In this document: positions 23,222 through 34,500 of the stretch, piece by piece
How the letters are laid out: the number at the start of each line of letters is the position of its first letter
How positions within the stretch are numbered: the stretch's first letter is position 1
NCBI GenBank assembly: GCA_029532415.1
Contig: JAQOTA010000061.1
Coordinates: 558,001 to 622,000 of the forward strand
Origin: Marasmius tenuissimus
Taxonomy: Eukaryota; Basidiomycota; Agaricomycetes; Agaricales; Marasmiaceae
Direction: 5' to 3'
Length of the DNA stretch: 64,000 nt
Notes under the pieces: generated by a model
What the model saw: only the letters and a program-made list of their open reading frames with translations
Databases searched by the model: none
Told to the model about the DNA's origin: nothing
Translations under genes and position numbers: made by a program

Positions 23222-25194
23222 TTCTGCAGTAGGTTTGGAGGAGATGAAGTTATCAACCATCGCCATGCATGAGAGTAAGGCCTGAGCTGGCTGGGATACA
23301 GAGGTGTGGTTGTCTGCCTCAGATCTGCAGCGTCTAAGCTCCTTTAGCCATTCATCACATTTACGAATACCTTCTTGCCATTCCTTTCTGCATTCAGTGA
23401 GTTCACAGGTCCTTCTTGGTCTAGATTGGTACTCTGTGTATTCAGTCTTGTGTGTTGGTTTAGGACGTGGCTGGAGATTTGAAGGATGATCTGAGAGTAT
23501 GATGGGCACGTCATCCTCTGACTGAGGCATTGGTTGAGGAGTATTTGTAGGAGATGGAGGGTGCTGAACATCAGATTCAACCGGGGTGTGGTAGTCATTG
23601 GGAATACCTCCAAGATAACCTGGGACATTTCCATCGAAGACCACATCTCGGGAAAATTGGTAACGTCCTCATAAATCACAAACTCTCCAACCTTTACGAC
23701 CCTGCTCATATCCCACAAAGATTGCTTCATAGCATCGAGAACTCCCCTTCTGCTGTAGCTCTGGTGGTATCAGTACCCAGCATCGGCATCCAAACACCCG
23801 GATTAATGAGTAGTCGGGCTTCTTCCCATGAACCAGCTCGTAGGGTGTGGTTCCTTCTGGTAATGATGTCAAGGGGGTCGGAAGCGGACATAGGCTGCAG
23901 TATGTATTGCATCTTCCCAAAACGACAAGGGAAGGTTTGCCCATGATAGGAGGACAGACATGTCGTCTTCGAGGATTCAAAGAAACCGTTCAGCACTCCC
24001 ATTTTGAGGATGGGCATATGCAGCTGTGAGTTGAATCTGTATGCCCTTCTCACCATACCATTGGAGGAGCTTGCCTTCAGCCTGTTCCCCAGATCCATCA
24101 CATCATACATTCTTTGTTTTCAACTCCAAGAAGTTTTCCCAATGGTTGATGACAGTCCGGATCACATCAGGTTCTTGAGACTGATCTTTCATGAATACTA
24201 CAGCATTCCCATTTGTGTAGTCATCAAGGAGCAGTTGGAAGTAGGAGTTTCCATGTGGTGATAGGACAGGAAATGGGCCACAGGTATCCATGTGAATGAT
24301 CTCCAGCGGTTTCACAGCCCTTCCATCAGAGCAATAGAAAGGTTGTTGAGGGCATTTGCCTTCAATGCAGCTGTTGCACTTCAATCCAGCCTGAGGAGTA
24401 CTGGTATTGAAGTCATCCAACCCTCCCCCGTATTTTCCCGACAGTACTTTCTGAACCACCTTCTGTCCCGCATGAACAAGGCGATCATGCAGCAGTGACA
24501 AATCTTTCGGACGTTGGACAAATGCTGGAGTCACAATTAGATCCTCATCCGGGATAGGTTGGGCAAGGTAGGATATGGATGGTGGAATGGAATCGATCTC
24601 TGAGTTGGGAGGATGTATGAATTCGCAACGTACAAAGAGTAAGCAGTGAGCAATGTTGACTCTGAATGTCCGGGGAGAGGGCCGCTTCATGTAGATTCGA
24701 CCTTCTGTACTGTCATAGTACATTCTCATCCCGCACTCGAGAAATGTGCTGAACGAGAATAAGTTCACCAGGCAATCAGGTGCGTAGTGAGCATCATTCA
24801 GGACAATAATGAAGCTTTGTCCAGACACGCGTACATCATGAACACAGATCTTCATGACACCCTTTCCATGTGTCTGGAGGTTGCCACAGTTTGCAGTACC
24901 AATGGACAATACTGCCTTCTCATCGAAATTCCAGAATAACCTCCGATTGTTGAAGAGATGTTTAGAACTCCCAGAGTCCAGTATTCCTTGGTACTCTTGT
25001 AGGAGAGCTGACAGGACAACAGGTGCCTCCGCGAATAGCGTGGCAAGCCATCCCAGTGGAGTTTCCGATGGCGTGGTGAGATAACCATCAAATGATTCCT
25101 CATTGCTGAGTTCTGTTGTATCTGGTACATTCGTAGCACTAATCTCTAATTCTGCATGATCAGGAAGTGATTGTATGTTTAAAGCTGGAGTCAA
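23222..25194 (-). pseudogene. Copia-H protease and integrase
   Basis: From 25194 downward: the protease motif ILDSGSSKHLFNN, gag-pre-integrase LHDRLVHAG with CNSCIEGKC (HHCC site), IHMDTCGPF and LLDDYTNGNAVVF (first catalytic aspartates), then a frame change near 24105. It continues as an integrase core remnant (HPQNGSAERF-like in another frame) and the conserved tail KKPDYSLIRVFGCRCWV with FVGYEQGRKGWRV. A Pro/Ser-rich linker (about 23490-23640) ends at the Copia-Y insertion in KPTAEQII. At least two frameshifts make it non-functional. Confidence 0.85.
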
Positions 25195-25410
25195 TGGAAA
25201 GCTGGTAGCAAGATGAGCTTGTGGGCATGGCGGTTGATTCTCGTGGTTCGGTGGACGGTCGCGGTCTTATTCTGGACGATCTCGTTCTGGTCAATGCCTT
25301 TGAGAGGTAGAGTTTGAAGTTGATGATTGTGGTTGTGAAGCAACATCACCCCCAAGCTAAGTAACCTGACAATTTCGATTTTGGGCCATCACATGCACCA
25401 TGGTTTGGAT

Positions 25411-27219
25411 TCAGCGCTGTGTCCTTCTATCCGTGTCTGCCTGGAGAACTGTCTCCACGAAATATTCCCATGACTCTCTGTTCAACGAAGGACCATACTG
25501 TCTCATTGCGTCAGATCCCATAAGCCGTAGAGGTTCCCATGTTGGTCCAAGCGGTAGCAATGTAAGGAATCTGGAGATTGATTCTGCCCAGTTGATCAGA
25601 TACTGAGCACCAACAAGAATGTTGAGCTGTTTTTGCCATTCCGAAACGAATTCTGGTACCTGCTCCTGCGACTTTGGAGGGGTATAGAACAGTACCTCCT
25701 TTAGGTGTTGGCCCGCAGAGAAGTCGTGGATGCCGAAACGATCACAGAGAATGTTGATTATGTCTCGGGACGTTCTCTGTAGCCCTGTGGTGGGGTCGAT
25801 ATTCAGAGGTAGCATTGATGCAACATTTGATGAAAGTCGTGATATAAGGACAAATGATGCAACACCATCCCTTGTCCAGAAAACGAACCAGAGATGGTAT
25901 TCATCGACGACGGTGCCATAGGAAGAGATGGCAGATAGACCAGGACCATATTTGGATTAAAGGACCACATGTTGGCAGGAGTCAGACCACAAATCCATGA
26001 GTTCAGTCCCAGTTGTTGAATCATAGCTGTAGCTGCCTCGTGCCATTATACAAAATTCTCAGGCCCTTGTAGGATCAGTATCGTAGTTGTAGAAGGTAAA
26101 GAGGGTGCAGAAGAGGAACCAAAATTCTTCAAGAAGAGAAGGAGAAGTTTGAACGTCATTCTGAGTCAAAGACTGGGGTAAGAAAGGGGGAGAAGAATTA
26201 TAAGGGATGTAAGGAGGAGTATAAGTAGGTGCAGCCAACAACACCCCCAGTCCTGCGGTATTATGCAATGACGGTTGTACCACAGGGGCTGGTACATGTG
26301 CAAACGGTACTGCTGAGTTGTATGATGGCAGTGTCATGTCAGTCGTCTGCACATTGGGTTGTTGCTGCATTTGGAGTACAGTATTCTGTAGATTCGTAAT
26401 ATTGAGTGATAAAGTACGAAAGGCATCAACAATGTTTGCAATGTCAGAAGTGGTAGCATAGTGATTTCGAGACATGTGAGGGGGAGATTCTCGGTCTTGT
26501 TGTCTACCCTGCCTTCGGCGGTGAGACTTCAATCGCAATTCAGTATGAATGTTGTCATCCCACTCCTCATTATGGTCTGGTTCGGGCAAAGAAGCCTTCT
26601 CCTTTCCATCGTGAGGTTGAGATGGACCCGCCTCAGGAGGAACATCTTGCAAAGATATTTCCTCCTGTGCATGTTCGCCTGATGAGGAGAAAAAGATAAA
26701 GAAATGGCAGTCGCAGGTTGCAGGTGTTCCTTGTCATTTCAAGAAATCATTAAAGCAGGAAGAGTGGGAGGCATGACAGAAACATATGAAGGCATAAAGG
26801 GAGGAAATTGATTCTGTGGATTATAAGACAGTGGGTTTGAAAATGAAAGAGAAACAGAAGGTTGACTGGCCACAGGCTTTGGAACTTCCATAGAGGCCCA
26901 AGTTTCTGAGCTATGTCGTGAACGGGCTCGTTTGAGCGCCGTGCCCAGGTTTGCAAAATCTCCTCTGGAGACAGTCGGCTGACCATGGGCAATGGAAGCA
27001 AGATTCAAATACAAAGAGGATGAACGAGGAATGTTCAAAAAATGAGGTGTATGCGCATATAAAGGTGTCTGGAATTGGTTCGCACCATACAGTCTCCCAC
27101 CTTGGGTAGGAGAGACTGGGGTGGAGTTGATATATGCAGGAACATTTGAAGAGCGAGGGTAAGGAATGTTTGGGGGACGAGAATTAACAGGAACATGAAA
27201 TAATTGAGGAACTGAAGGA
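25411..27219 (-). pseudogene. Copia-H gag region
   Basis: Minus-strand frames 27038-26739, 26652-26059 and 25815-25411 have the composition of a copia gag. A Pro/Ser-rich N-terminal part carries YPRSSNVPAY-type repeats, then comes a basic segment RLKSHRRRQGRQ. The capsid-like part is QVPEFVSEWQKQLNILVGAQY and FLTLLPLGPTWEPLR. The open frame extends up to the 537-bp LTR insertion at 27225. Frameshifts separate the pieces. No CCHC knuckle was seen. Confidence 0.6.
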
Positions 27220-27224
27220 TATGT

Positions 27225-27761
27225 TGTTACAATTCACCTCTATTCTCATCAACAAGCGCCCATATAGACGCCTCCCCCTACCCAACTCACCTATCCCTTC
27301 CCACCTTTCCCACTCATTCAAAACATTTCTATAGACGACTCCGTGGAGTAAGTGGAGCTATGCATCCAGACCACAGCTCCAGACCATGCCCAGCAGACAT
27401 CTCCACATGCCACCCCGAGTCATAATACACAAACAGCTGCAACGACTCACACGACATTTGCAGCCACTCCCACAACAACTCAGTCCAACTTCAAGCGACT
27501 CACACGCCTGCGACTCAGCACGACTCAGAGCGACTCCAGACCTAGACAGATTCCAGTATATAAGCCCAATGTACATACAACCTTTCCTTAGCTTAACAAC
27601 TTGGTTAATACACCAGTGAAAGCCCACCGTGACCCTCGACCTTCGACACTTGACCTTCGACACCCGACCTTCGACACTTGACCCTTGATTCTCAACCTTC
27701 GAACCTCGCCCTCGCTTAAAGGAGTGACTTGAGAGGACACTAGCCCTGCCCTACCATATCA
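27225..27761 (+). mobile_element. Solo LTR, 537 bp, TATGT duplication
   Basis: Starts TGTTACAATTCACC and ends CCATATCA. TATGT flanks it at 27220-27224 and 27762-27766. It contains a promoter-like AGTATATAAGCCC near 27559 on the plus strand, and a short tandem array of TTGACCTTCGACAC units (about 27630-27692). It is not of the same family as the 469-bp LTRs. It lies in the gag end of Copia-H. Confidence 0.75.
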
Positions 27762-27960
27762 TATGTTGGTAATGTATGCCCAGAATTTCAAGACAATGGT
27801 TGCGACGGCTGATTTCCCCCGTTTGGGGGCGGCTGATTCTGTGGGATCTTTGACATCTGGACACACTCAATTCAAACAACGTGGCATAGACAAAGATATC
27901 AGCGTCTCCAGTGAAAAGATCAGGGAGATCAAGACGGAGGAATTTTGTCCCGCAGGAACC

Positions 27961-28606
27961 AGAAGTTCGACACGAGCGACGCACACTATCAAAATTGAAA
28001 ATGAAAGTAAAAGTGAAAGTAAAATCGAAAGTCCCACGGTGTGAGCAAAAGTCCAATGGTTTAGCGGGCAAGCAGACATCTACAAATGGTCTCGGGTGCC
28101 GCGCGGCATCTCCCCAGCAAGTTTTTCTGTGCGATATGGCTCGCCTTCCTCACTGTGCTTGAGAGGTTGGCCTATGGTTCTTATGACAGCTAAATGCACC
28201 CAAAGACGGCGGAAACCTCCTCGGAGGCTGAGAAATAGCTGTAAAGGAGTGAGAACCACCTACCAGAATACTGTGAGCACAACACCGGGCGTATCACTGT
28301 GCCTGAACCTCCCAAGTTCTGGCAAGCTTCGTGGCTTGCCTGTAAGCTCAAAAACTTGTTATTGAGCTTAAATACAAGTACTACAGTGCTTTAAATATAT
28401 AATACACACCTTCAAGTCCCGGGTCCACTTGTACTCACTAAGGCTCTAGGCAGGATGCCGTGGGGGCACCCGGCCCAACGGCAGACTCGGCAAGATAAAA
28501 CAGAAGCGCTACAAAAAAGTTTGACTTTCGATTCCACTTGGACTTTCACTTTCACTTCTGCTTTCACTTTTGCTTTCGTTTCCCAACGTCACTTGTGTCG
28601 AAGCTC
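27961..28606. repeat. Foldback element with GAAAGT-rich arms
   Basis: The arm at 27961-28035 (TTCGACACGAGCGACG, then GAAAGTAAAAGTGAAAGT and AATCGAAAGTC) is repeated in inverse at about 28522-28606. The arms are about 75-85 bp, imperfect and rich in GAAAGT/ACTTTC. The 490-bp middle has no gene. It lies in the leader of Copia-H and is probably a further insertion, but no target duplication was found. Confidence 0.5.
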
Positions 28607-28727
28607 TCACAGGAACGGAGGTAAATGATTGTGTGGGGTTGAAATTGAAATAAGGGAAAGAGAAACGCGAGCCTGGCATTACAAAGGAAGGTCTGGTGAC
28701 GTCAACAAAGATCTAGAAAATAAAATT

Positions 28728-28737
28728 GCCCATAACC
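28728..28737 (-). other. Copia-H primer-binding site
   Basis: On the minus strand GGTTATGGGC directly follows the 5' LTR, identical over 10 bases with the Copia-Y site and of the half tRNA-iMet type. Confidence 0.65.
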
Positions 28738-29503
28738 TGGTGAGCCTAGAACCTAAGAGACGACATGTGAGCATGTAACTCCTCAGCAGACCATCAACAT
28801 GGTGGTAAACGGCTGAGGAGAACTAGTGTTGCCAGTGGCTCGGCTCTGGCCACAGCTTGAGCGGCTCGGAGCCGGACCGGGCCATAGCCGCTCTGGTAAA
28901 ACAGTTCACCAAGAGCCGTTTTATGAGAGCGGCTCAGAACCGGCTCAGAGCCGGCTCAGCCAGTTGGAGCCGCTACAATTTCTTTTTTTTTTATTCCTAT
29001 CCTTAGACCATCAGAGGCTCTGAGAAATATATAGAATGTATATTAGCTCTCGTAAATCACAGAAAAATATGAATTTTAGTACAAACACAGTATTTACACC
29101 ATTGGATACCCTGGCCTTGGCATGGGAAAAGCGGCCCACCAGTGGGTTGACACGTGCAGGGACAGTTGGGCTGGCAACTGGACCCACAATCACCTCCCAA
29201 AATCAATACTTTCAATGAGAATTAGCCCTATTAAAGTTTATATACTTGTTTTTCAGTGCTTATAAGTCTGTCAATAAAATATTTTTTTGAACAGCTCGAG
29301 CTGCAGCTGAACCAGTCAAAGCAGCTCAAAGAGCCGAGCCGTTCCCTGTCAACGGCTCCCGGAGCCACGGCTCAGTTTGAGCTGTGGCTCTTGAGCCGGA
29401 GCCGAGCTGCGCCAACCGTTGGCAACACTAAGGAGAACGGATGAGGAGACGCAAGTGTAAACTAATGAATCACGTGTGCGATACAGACGACCTAACCCTA
29501 CCA
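28738..29503 (-). repeat. Copia-H 5' LTR split by a MITE
   Basis: Ignoring the 607-bp insert and one 8-bp repeat, about 151 bp remain that match 11107-11382. The minus-strand start is TGGTAGGGTTAGG and the end GGCTCACCA. The outer edge adjoins ATTAA, matching the far side of the element. Confidence 0.85.
28824..29430. mobile_element. hAT-type MITE, 607 bp
   Basis: Ends are TAGTGTTGCCA and TGGCAACACTA, a perfect 11-bp inverted repeat. The 8-bp AGGAGAAC lies on both sides (28816-28823 and 29431-29438), the duplication size of hAT transposons. The unoccupied site exists in the same window: the other LTR of Copia-H reads GAGGAGAACGG without interruption near 11330. Many GAGCCG/CGGCTC words near both ends resemble hAT subterminal motifs. 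There is no transposase, so it is non-autonomous. Confidence 0.92.
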
Positions 29504-29511
29504 ATTAATAA

Positions 29512-29750
29512 GAGGTACACCACTGTAAACTACGACTATGAGCACTATGTACACTAGGTACGCCAGCGCAAATACTGGGTACGCTACTTGAAACACTAGG
29601 GTACGCTACTTTGGCATCCGGTACGCTACTGTGAGGGTCAGGTACGCTACTCGGAACACTAGGTACACTACTTTGAAACATCAGGTACACTACTCAGAGC
29701 AGTATGTACGCTACTCTGGCATTGGGTACACTACTCTGAACATCAGCCTG
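29512..29750 (+). repeat. Minisatellite with GGTACGCTACT core
   Basis: About eight imperfect units of roughly 22-35 bp, each containing GGTAC(G/A)CTACT. The array starts a few bases outside the right edge of Copia-H. The same core recurs at 30475-30565. Confidence 0.75.
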
Positions 29751-30474
29751 AGTGTTAGATATGTGAGTTCTAAGGGGGTGTATGTCAGTCGGGGCGGTCA
29801 CCAATTGGATTTAGACTGGGAGAGATACATTTGTAATGCAAAATTTGAAATCCAGTGTTCATCTGTAGTTACACTTGCTGAACTCTCTACAGATGACATT
29901 CTATCTATCATCCGCAAGAACTTCAAGCAGAGTGAGTGCTTGGTGGTCAATATGAGGAATTCTCCGCCTTGGTGTTCTCGCTGCTCGAGCTGAACAACAT
30001 GCTGAATGCTTGTTTCTATCGGTAGTTGAGTATAAACTTCAAAAATCTCTATAACGTACGATTCACCAGGCCTTTGAACATGACGGGGTGAAAAGGAAAG
30101 GATCAAAAAGATAGCGAAAAACCTGCGCGACAAAAATTTCAAGATCAAATCAGGTCGGGATCTAGGGGAGTCAAATTGATGTAGCCTTTCTCCCTTCTTG
30201 CCGATTGGTTTATTCTCTCATCTTCAAAAGCTCAAATCAACACCACGATACGTATTTAAGAATGAGAGTTTGATTCAGAAGTCCTCAACCCAGAGAAACA
30301 AGTCGAATATGGGCTCAATGAGTGGAGGACAAATCAGTCGGGTGATAACTCCGAATGATTTGATAGACTAAGATTCCGTGCGTCACTGAGAGGGCATGGT
30401 TGGCTCATGTTCTGACTGTACTATTGATGAGGTGTGTGTCTGGAATAAACACACTAAACTTTAAAGTCTGCGAC

Positions 30475-30565
30475 GGTAGGCTACTAGTGCGCTACCGTAT
30501 ACGCCACTGGTACGCTACTGGTACGTCACTGATACGCTACGGTACGCTACATGGTACGTCAAATT
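30475..30565 (+). repeat. Second array of the GGTACGCTACT repeat
   Basis: Shorter, tighter array with units of about 10-14 bp (GGTACGCTACT, GGTACGTCACT, ACGGTACGCTAC). It shares the core and orientation with 29512-29750. Between the two arrays no gene was recognised. Confidence 0.65.
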
Positions 30566-30780
30566 AGTATGCCCCAACTCAACAGAGATGAAAGGGAATA
30601 GGCGCGACTTGCAAAGGTAGGCCACACGGAGACGCGCAGCTTCAGGGTGCGGGAGGCCGAAGGTGAACTGTAGCATTATGGCAATCTACACGGGGCACCA
30701 AGAATTTCATGGCCGCGAAACTGGATTCGGGAACTAAAAAGGTTAACCGGCCAGATAAATCACGTTTTTCCCATCCAGTA

Positions 30781-31155
30781 AGGGTACATCTCAACAACAG
30801 AAAAGGTTAAGGTTTCGTGATCGCCAATTTGGTGAATTCACGAAGGTGTATCTTACAGATTATGCAGGGGTAAAAATTTGATTCCCGACCGATAATTTCT
30901 TTGTGGAAACACAATGCCCGTTTATAAGGCAGTGTGCTGTCCCCTAGCGGCGCGGAACGGTACTTTAAAGGCTTGCATAACCGGTATGCGACGGGCCAGA
31001 GCCCCGCCGTAAACGGGCATTGTGTTTCCACAAAAAAAATGATCGACCGGGAATCGGAGTTGTTGCCGTTACATAGTCTGTGAGATACACCTTCATTAAT
31101 TTATTGAGTTAGTAACTGCGAAACCTCAGCCTTTTCCTTCGCTGAGGTGTACCTT
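30781..31155. mobile_element. Foldback element with TA duplication
   Basis: Two arms of about 147 bp (30781-30924 and 31010-31155) are imperfect inverted copies around an 85-bp middle. Outer ends read AGGGTACATCTC and GAGGTGTACCTT, each adjoined by TA (30779-30780, 31156-31157). Inner ends are exact (GTGGAAACACAATGCCCGTTTA and its complement). TA duplication and long arms suggest a Tc1/mariner-type MITE. No coding capacity. Confidence 0.75.
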
Positions 31156-31500
31156 TACAGAAAGGGAATGTGTTGATTCACCGGGCCGGTTCCTTTGTAG
31201 TTCTCGAATCCAGTTTCACGACCGTGAACTTCTGGTTGATGCCCCGTGCTGGCACCGAGTGCTTCCTAGTGTAACCAGTCGACGTGTGAAGGGAGGAGGG
31301 TAGCAGTGAGATTCGGATTACGGCGGAATGGTCCGGGACCGGGTTCTGACACTCAGCTTTGCAGACTCGCACCGTATAAATTGTCTGGTCACCGAACAAG
31401 TATAGCAACTATTTGCAGCAAGGGTATGGTAGGTTTAAAGGAGAACGAGAATATGTTACAAAAAAATAGCAGAGTGCGTTTGTTCGTTACGTGCTCCGTG

Positions 31501-34500
31501 CTATATGTATTCGGGCGGTGGCTCGTACCTCGTCCTCAACCGCATTTCCTCCATGTCCCATCTAAGGCTCTCCATATCGTGATGAAGTCCAGTCACCGTT
31601 GATGGTGAAGTCGGCCGAGCGCTGTCCCCTGGGGAGACTCGAGGATTACGGACATATGCAAGTTGAGACCTCTCGAGCGTAAGGGGTACTTTCTGACCGG
31701 CGGAATTTTGTCCAGGATGATTGTCATTTCAGGTGTTTGTAGGGGATCGATTTGAGTTTGGCGAGGGTTTAGGTTTATGGGGAGGGGTGTCATGAATGGC
31801 TCAATCTGGTTATCGCCAACTGAGTGATCGGAGTCGTTACCATTCCCACCAATAATCCTAGCAATCCGCTTTTCAAGGTAGCGAGGTTGGCTGCTTTGCT
31901 TGCGGCAGTAGTGGAGTAGAACTCCAAGGAATACAAGCACAAGAGCCGCAAGGCCGCCGATAACTCCACCTATGATTGCTCCAGTATTTGTTTTCCGAGA
32001 CTCGGACGTCCCGCCAGTACTATGGCCAGATAAGCCTACTAGCTTGCTTTCCAGACTAAGACATCAAGAAGAGATTAGTCCAAGGACGGAACGGAGCATC
32101 GGAGAGACTTACTTCAAGGTGAGAAGACCATACACGGCTCCCTGTGCCGGACTGATGAAGATGAATATTCAGCAAAGGATTCATCACCACGGGTACTCAC
32201 CTCCCTCTGCCCGATATTATTTCCCCATCTAGTGAGTTATACGAAGTAGAGAAAGCAGAAATGTTGGAGCTATCGACGGCTTTATAACGGACTGTCTCAA
32301 TTAAAAAATCTCTTGTTTCAGTGTCTTTCGTCATAGCAGCCGTAAGCATTGTCCAATCTGGCCAAACCCAATGAGTATCAGGAATGAGAAGCCCAAAAGT
32401 CCATGAACTGACGAGATTTCACGTTTCCAGCAGCATTGCTATTGAATGGGAGTCTGAACTTATTACCTACGAAATATTGCGTGCGATGAGTTCATGTGTA
32501 AAACGCAGGGAACTGGAAACTAGATGCTCACTCGACAAGACCTGGCCGGCATAGAACTTATCCTGGGCGTTGTAAATCTATTGAATACCACGTTCAGCAT
32601 CCGCTTCCGAGGATTAGGGGAACGGGAAGGTAATTCAACTCACATCATCGCTAACCAACTTCATCCCGAGCAGCTTATCGGCGTACAAGTTGTACATGAG
32701 GGCCCATGAGTTGGGTGCCCCATATGTTGCGGTAAGGTGTCTGCCCGAGAAAGCCTGTGTGCTCCAGCTTTTCACCCACGATGACGCTTGGTCCTGAGGG
32801 CGCGATAAGCATTCAATCAAGGGTATCCAGAGCCTAACCGATCCCGTACCTGGTACTTTGATGCATCATCGCTTTCGCCAAGTGTATAGCTGATCTCGGC
32901 CATCGAGTGTACCCCACTGATGCCTTTGATAGCAAGATTCGTCATGTTACTCATATCGAGGCCATCGGCACTTTGGCTGGAACGGAGACTATTCAGAGTT
33001 CGATACAAGTCGATAGGAGGTTCGACGAAAACTCACGCTCCACCAGAGGGACTGAGAGCATTTGATGAGATGAGGTACTCAGCCCACTTCTGTAATGTCG
33101 GGTACTATATGGAGGAAAGCCATGCTCTGTCATCCGCCAGAGTCAGACAGGATATGTCGAAAATGACATACGTATGTATTCAGTAGACTCTGTTGGCCAG
33201 TAAAGCGCGCATGAGCCCATGTCATGATGAGCATCGCAGATGTGTCTAACTGGGGCTGAGTCGAGAAGCAGCTATACACGAGAATGGGACTTACCATCGA
33301 TAGACCGTAGAGCATTGGCGTCTGGTTCTCCGGCGGCGGTGGGGTATGAGGGGCCTGTGGTCCAAAGACGTATCTAGGCAGTCCCGACAAGGCTTGATTG
33401 AATAAAGACATACCCAGATCAGGCGCCGCGTGCGATTTAGTATATCGAGATGACAATTGGTACTGAAGAAGGGGTTCCAGAAGATACTGGCACCAAGTGG
33501 GGTTGATGTAAAGGAATGTGGGGAATGCGGCGTAGAGAGTTTCAACAGGATTCACCCGACTGTCAGTCGATGCAGAGGGTAAGCAACGTGTAAAGAGAAT
33601 ACGTTGAGAAAGACACACATCGAGCCCCCTACATCCTTCATGAACATGAATATGCTGTTGGATGGCCCCGCCACCATTTCCACCCCAGCCAACGTTTGGC
33701 GTGTTGCAAGTGAAACCACATCATTATAGGGTGAGGAGATCTTTCGTGCATCGGCTTGGATCCTCTTATCCAATCTGGAAGCTCGGGCTTTCGCATTGTC
33801 AGCATCTGCCAGAAATGCTTGAAGCTAAGAAGGAGTTGGAGATCGAAAGTTGGACGGAAACTGTACAAAACGTACCCCTTCGTCAACGGATTTGTACTTC
33901 GTGCTCCAATACGGTGGAAGATCGGAACTGCCACTTCCACTCGTTTGTTTGATGACGGGGTTGCGAGCTAATCCGATGGCGTAGACAAAGGTTTTTGCGC
34001 CGCTCAGTGAGCCCAAGTCGTGCGAGAACGCGAATACAGGGAAGTTGCTACACAGACATGTCATAAAATGCATTGAGGTTGACGCGGAGCGCCCACATAC
34101 TCGTCGATATTTCGGAACGCTGTATCTTGCGTGCTGTTGAGGGAACCATGGTCCAAGAACCAACCACGGAGACCATAATGGCCTCCGGTCTGCCAAGTCA
34201 CACCGTCACCCTAATTGCAAGTTCAGAAAAGCGAACGAAACAGAGGGAACTCGAGCAATCCTTACTGGATACGTTGCATGGTAGAGCGTTGCATCCTGTG
34301 CCATATTACTGCTCTCTTGCAGCTTATTTTGTGAAGACATCTTGGCGCTGTGGGTTATAACTGGGCTTGTTGAGGTTTCCCATTGTATCGGGACGTTGTT
34401 GGCAACAGCCAGCCATTCTACCGGCTAGTGAGAATCGATCACAAGAGCAAGCACCAGTGTGCGAACCTCCACCCAAATCCGAATACACCTGAACCTGATG

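Larger units (their letters stand above)
11107..29503 (-). mobile_element. Copia-H: 18.4-kb nested Ty1/copia retrotransposon
   Basis: Minus-strand Ty1/copia element, read from 29503 down to 11107. Its parts appear in the expected order: 5' LTR (29503-28738), primer-binding site (28737-28728), gag, protease, integrase, reverse transcriptase, RNase H, polypurine tract (11393-11383) and 3' LTR (11382-11107). The outer flanks carry the same 5-bp duplication, ATTAA (11102-11106 and 29504-29508), which is strong evidence that everything between is one original insertion plus later ones. Insertions at 12291-15121, 16128-23216, 27225-27761 and 28824-29430, and probably a foldback near 27961-28606, interrupt it. 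At two coding junctions (12291-15121 and 16128-23216) the reading frame runs on when the insert and one duplication copy are ignored. The remaining host sequence is about 6.7-7.3 kb, plausible for copia. It is non-autonomous: frameshifts and stops occur in pol. Confidence 0.88.
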
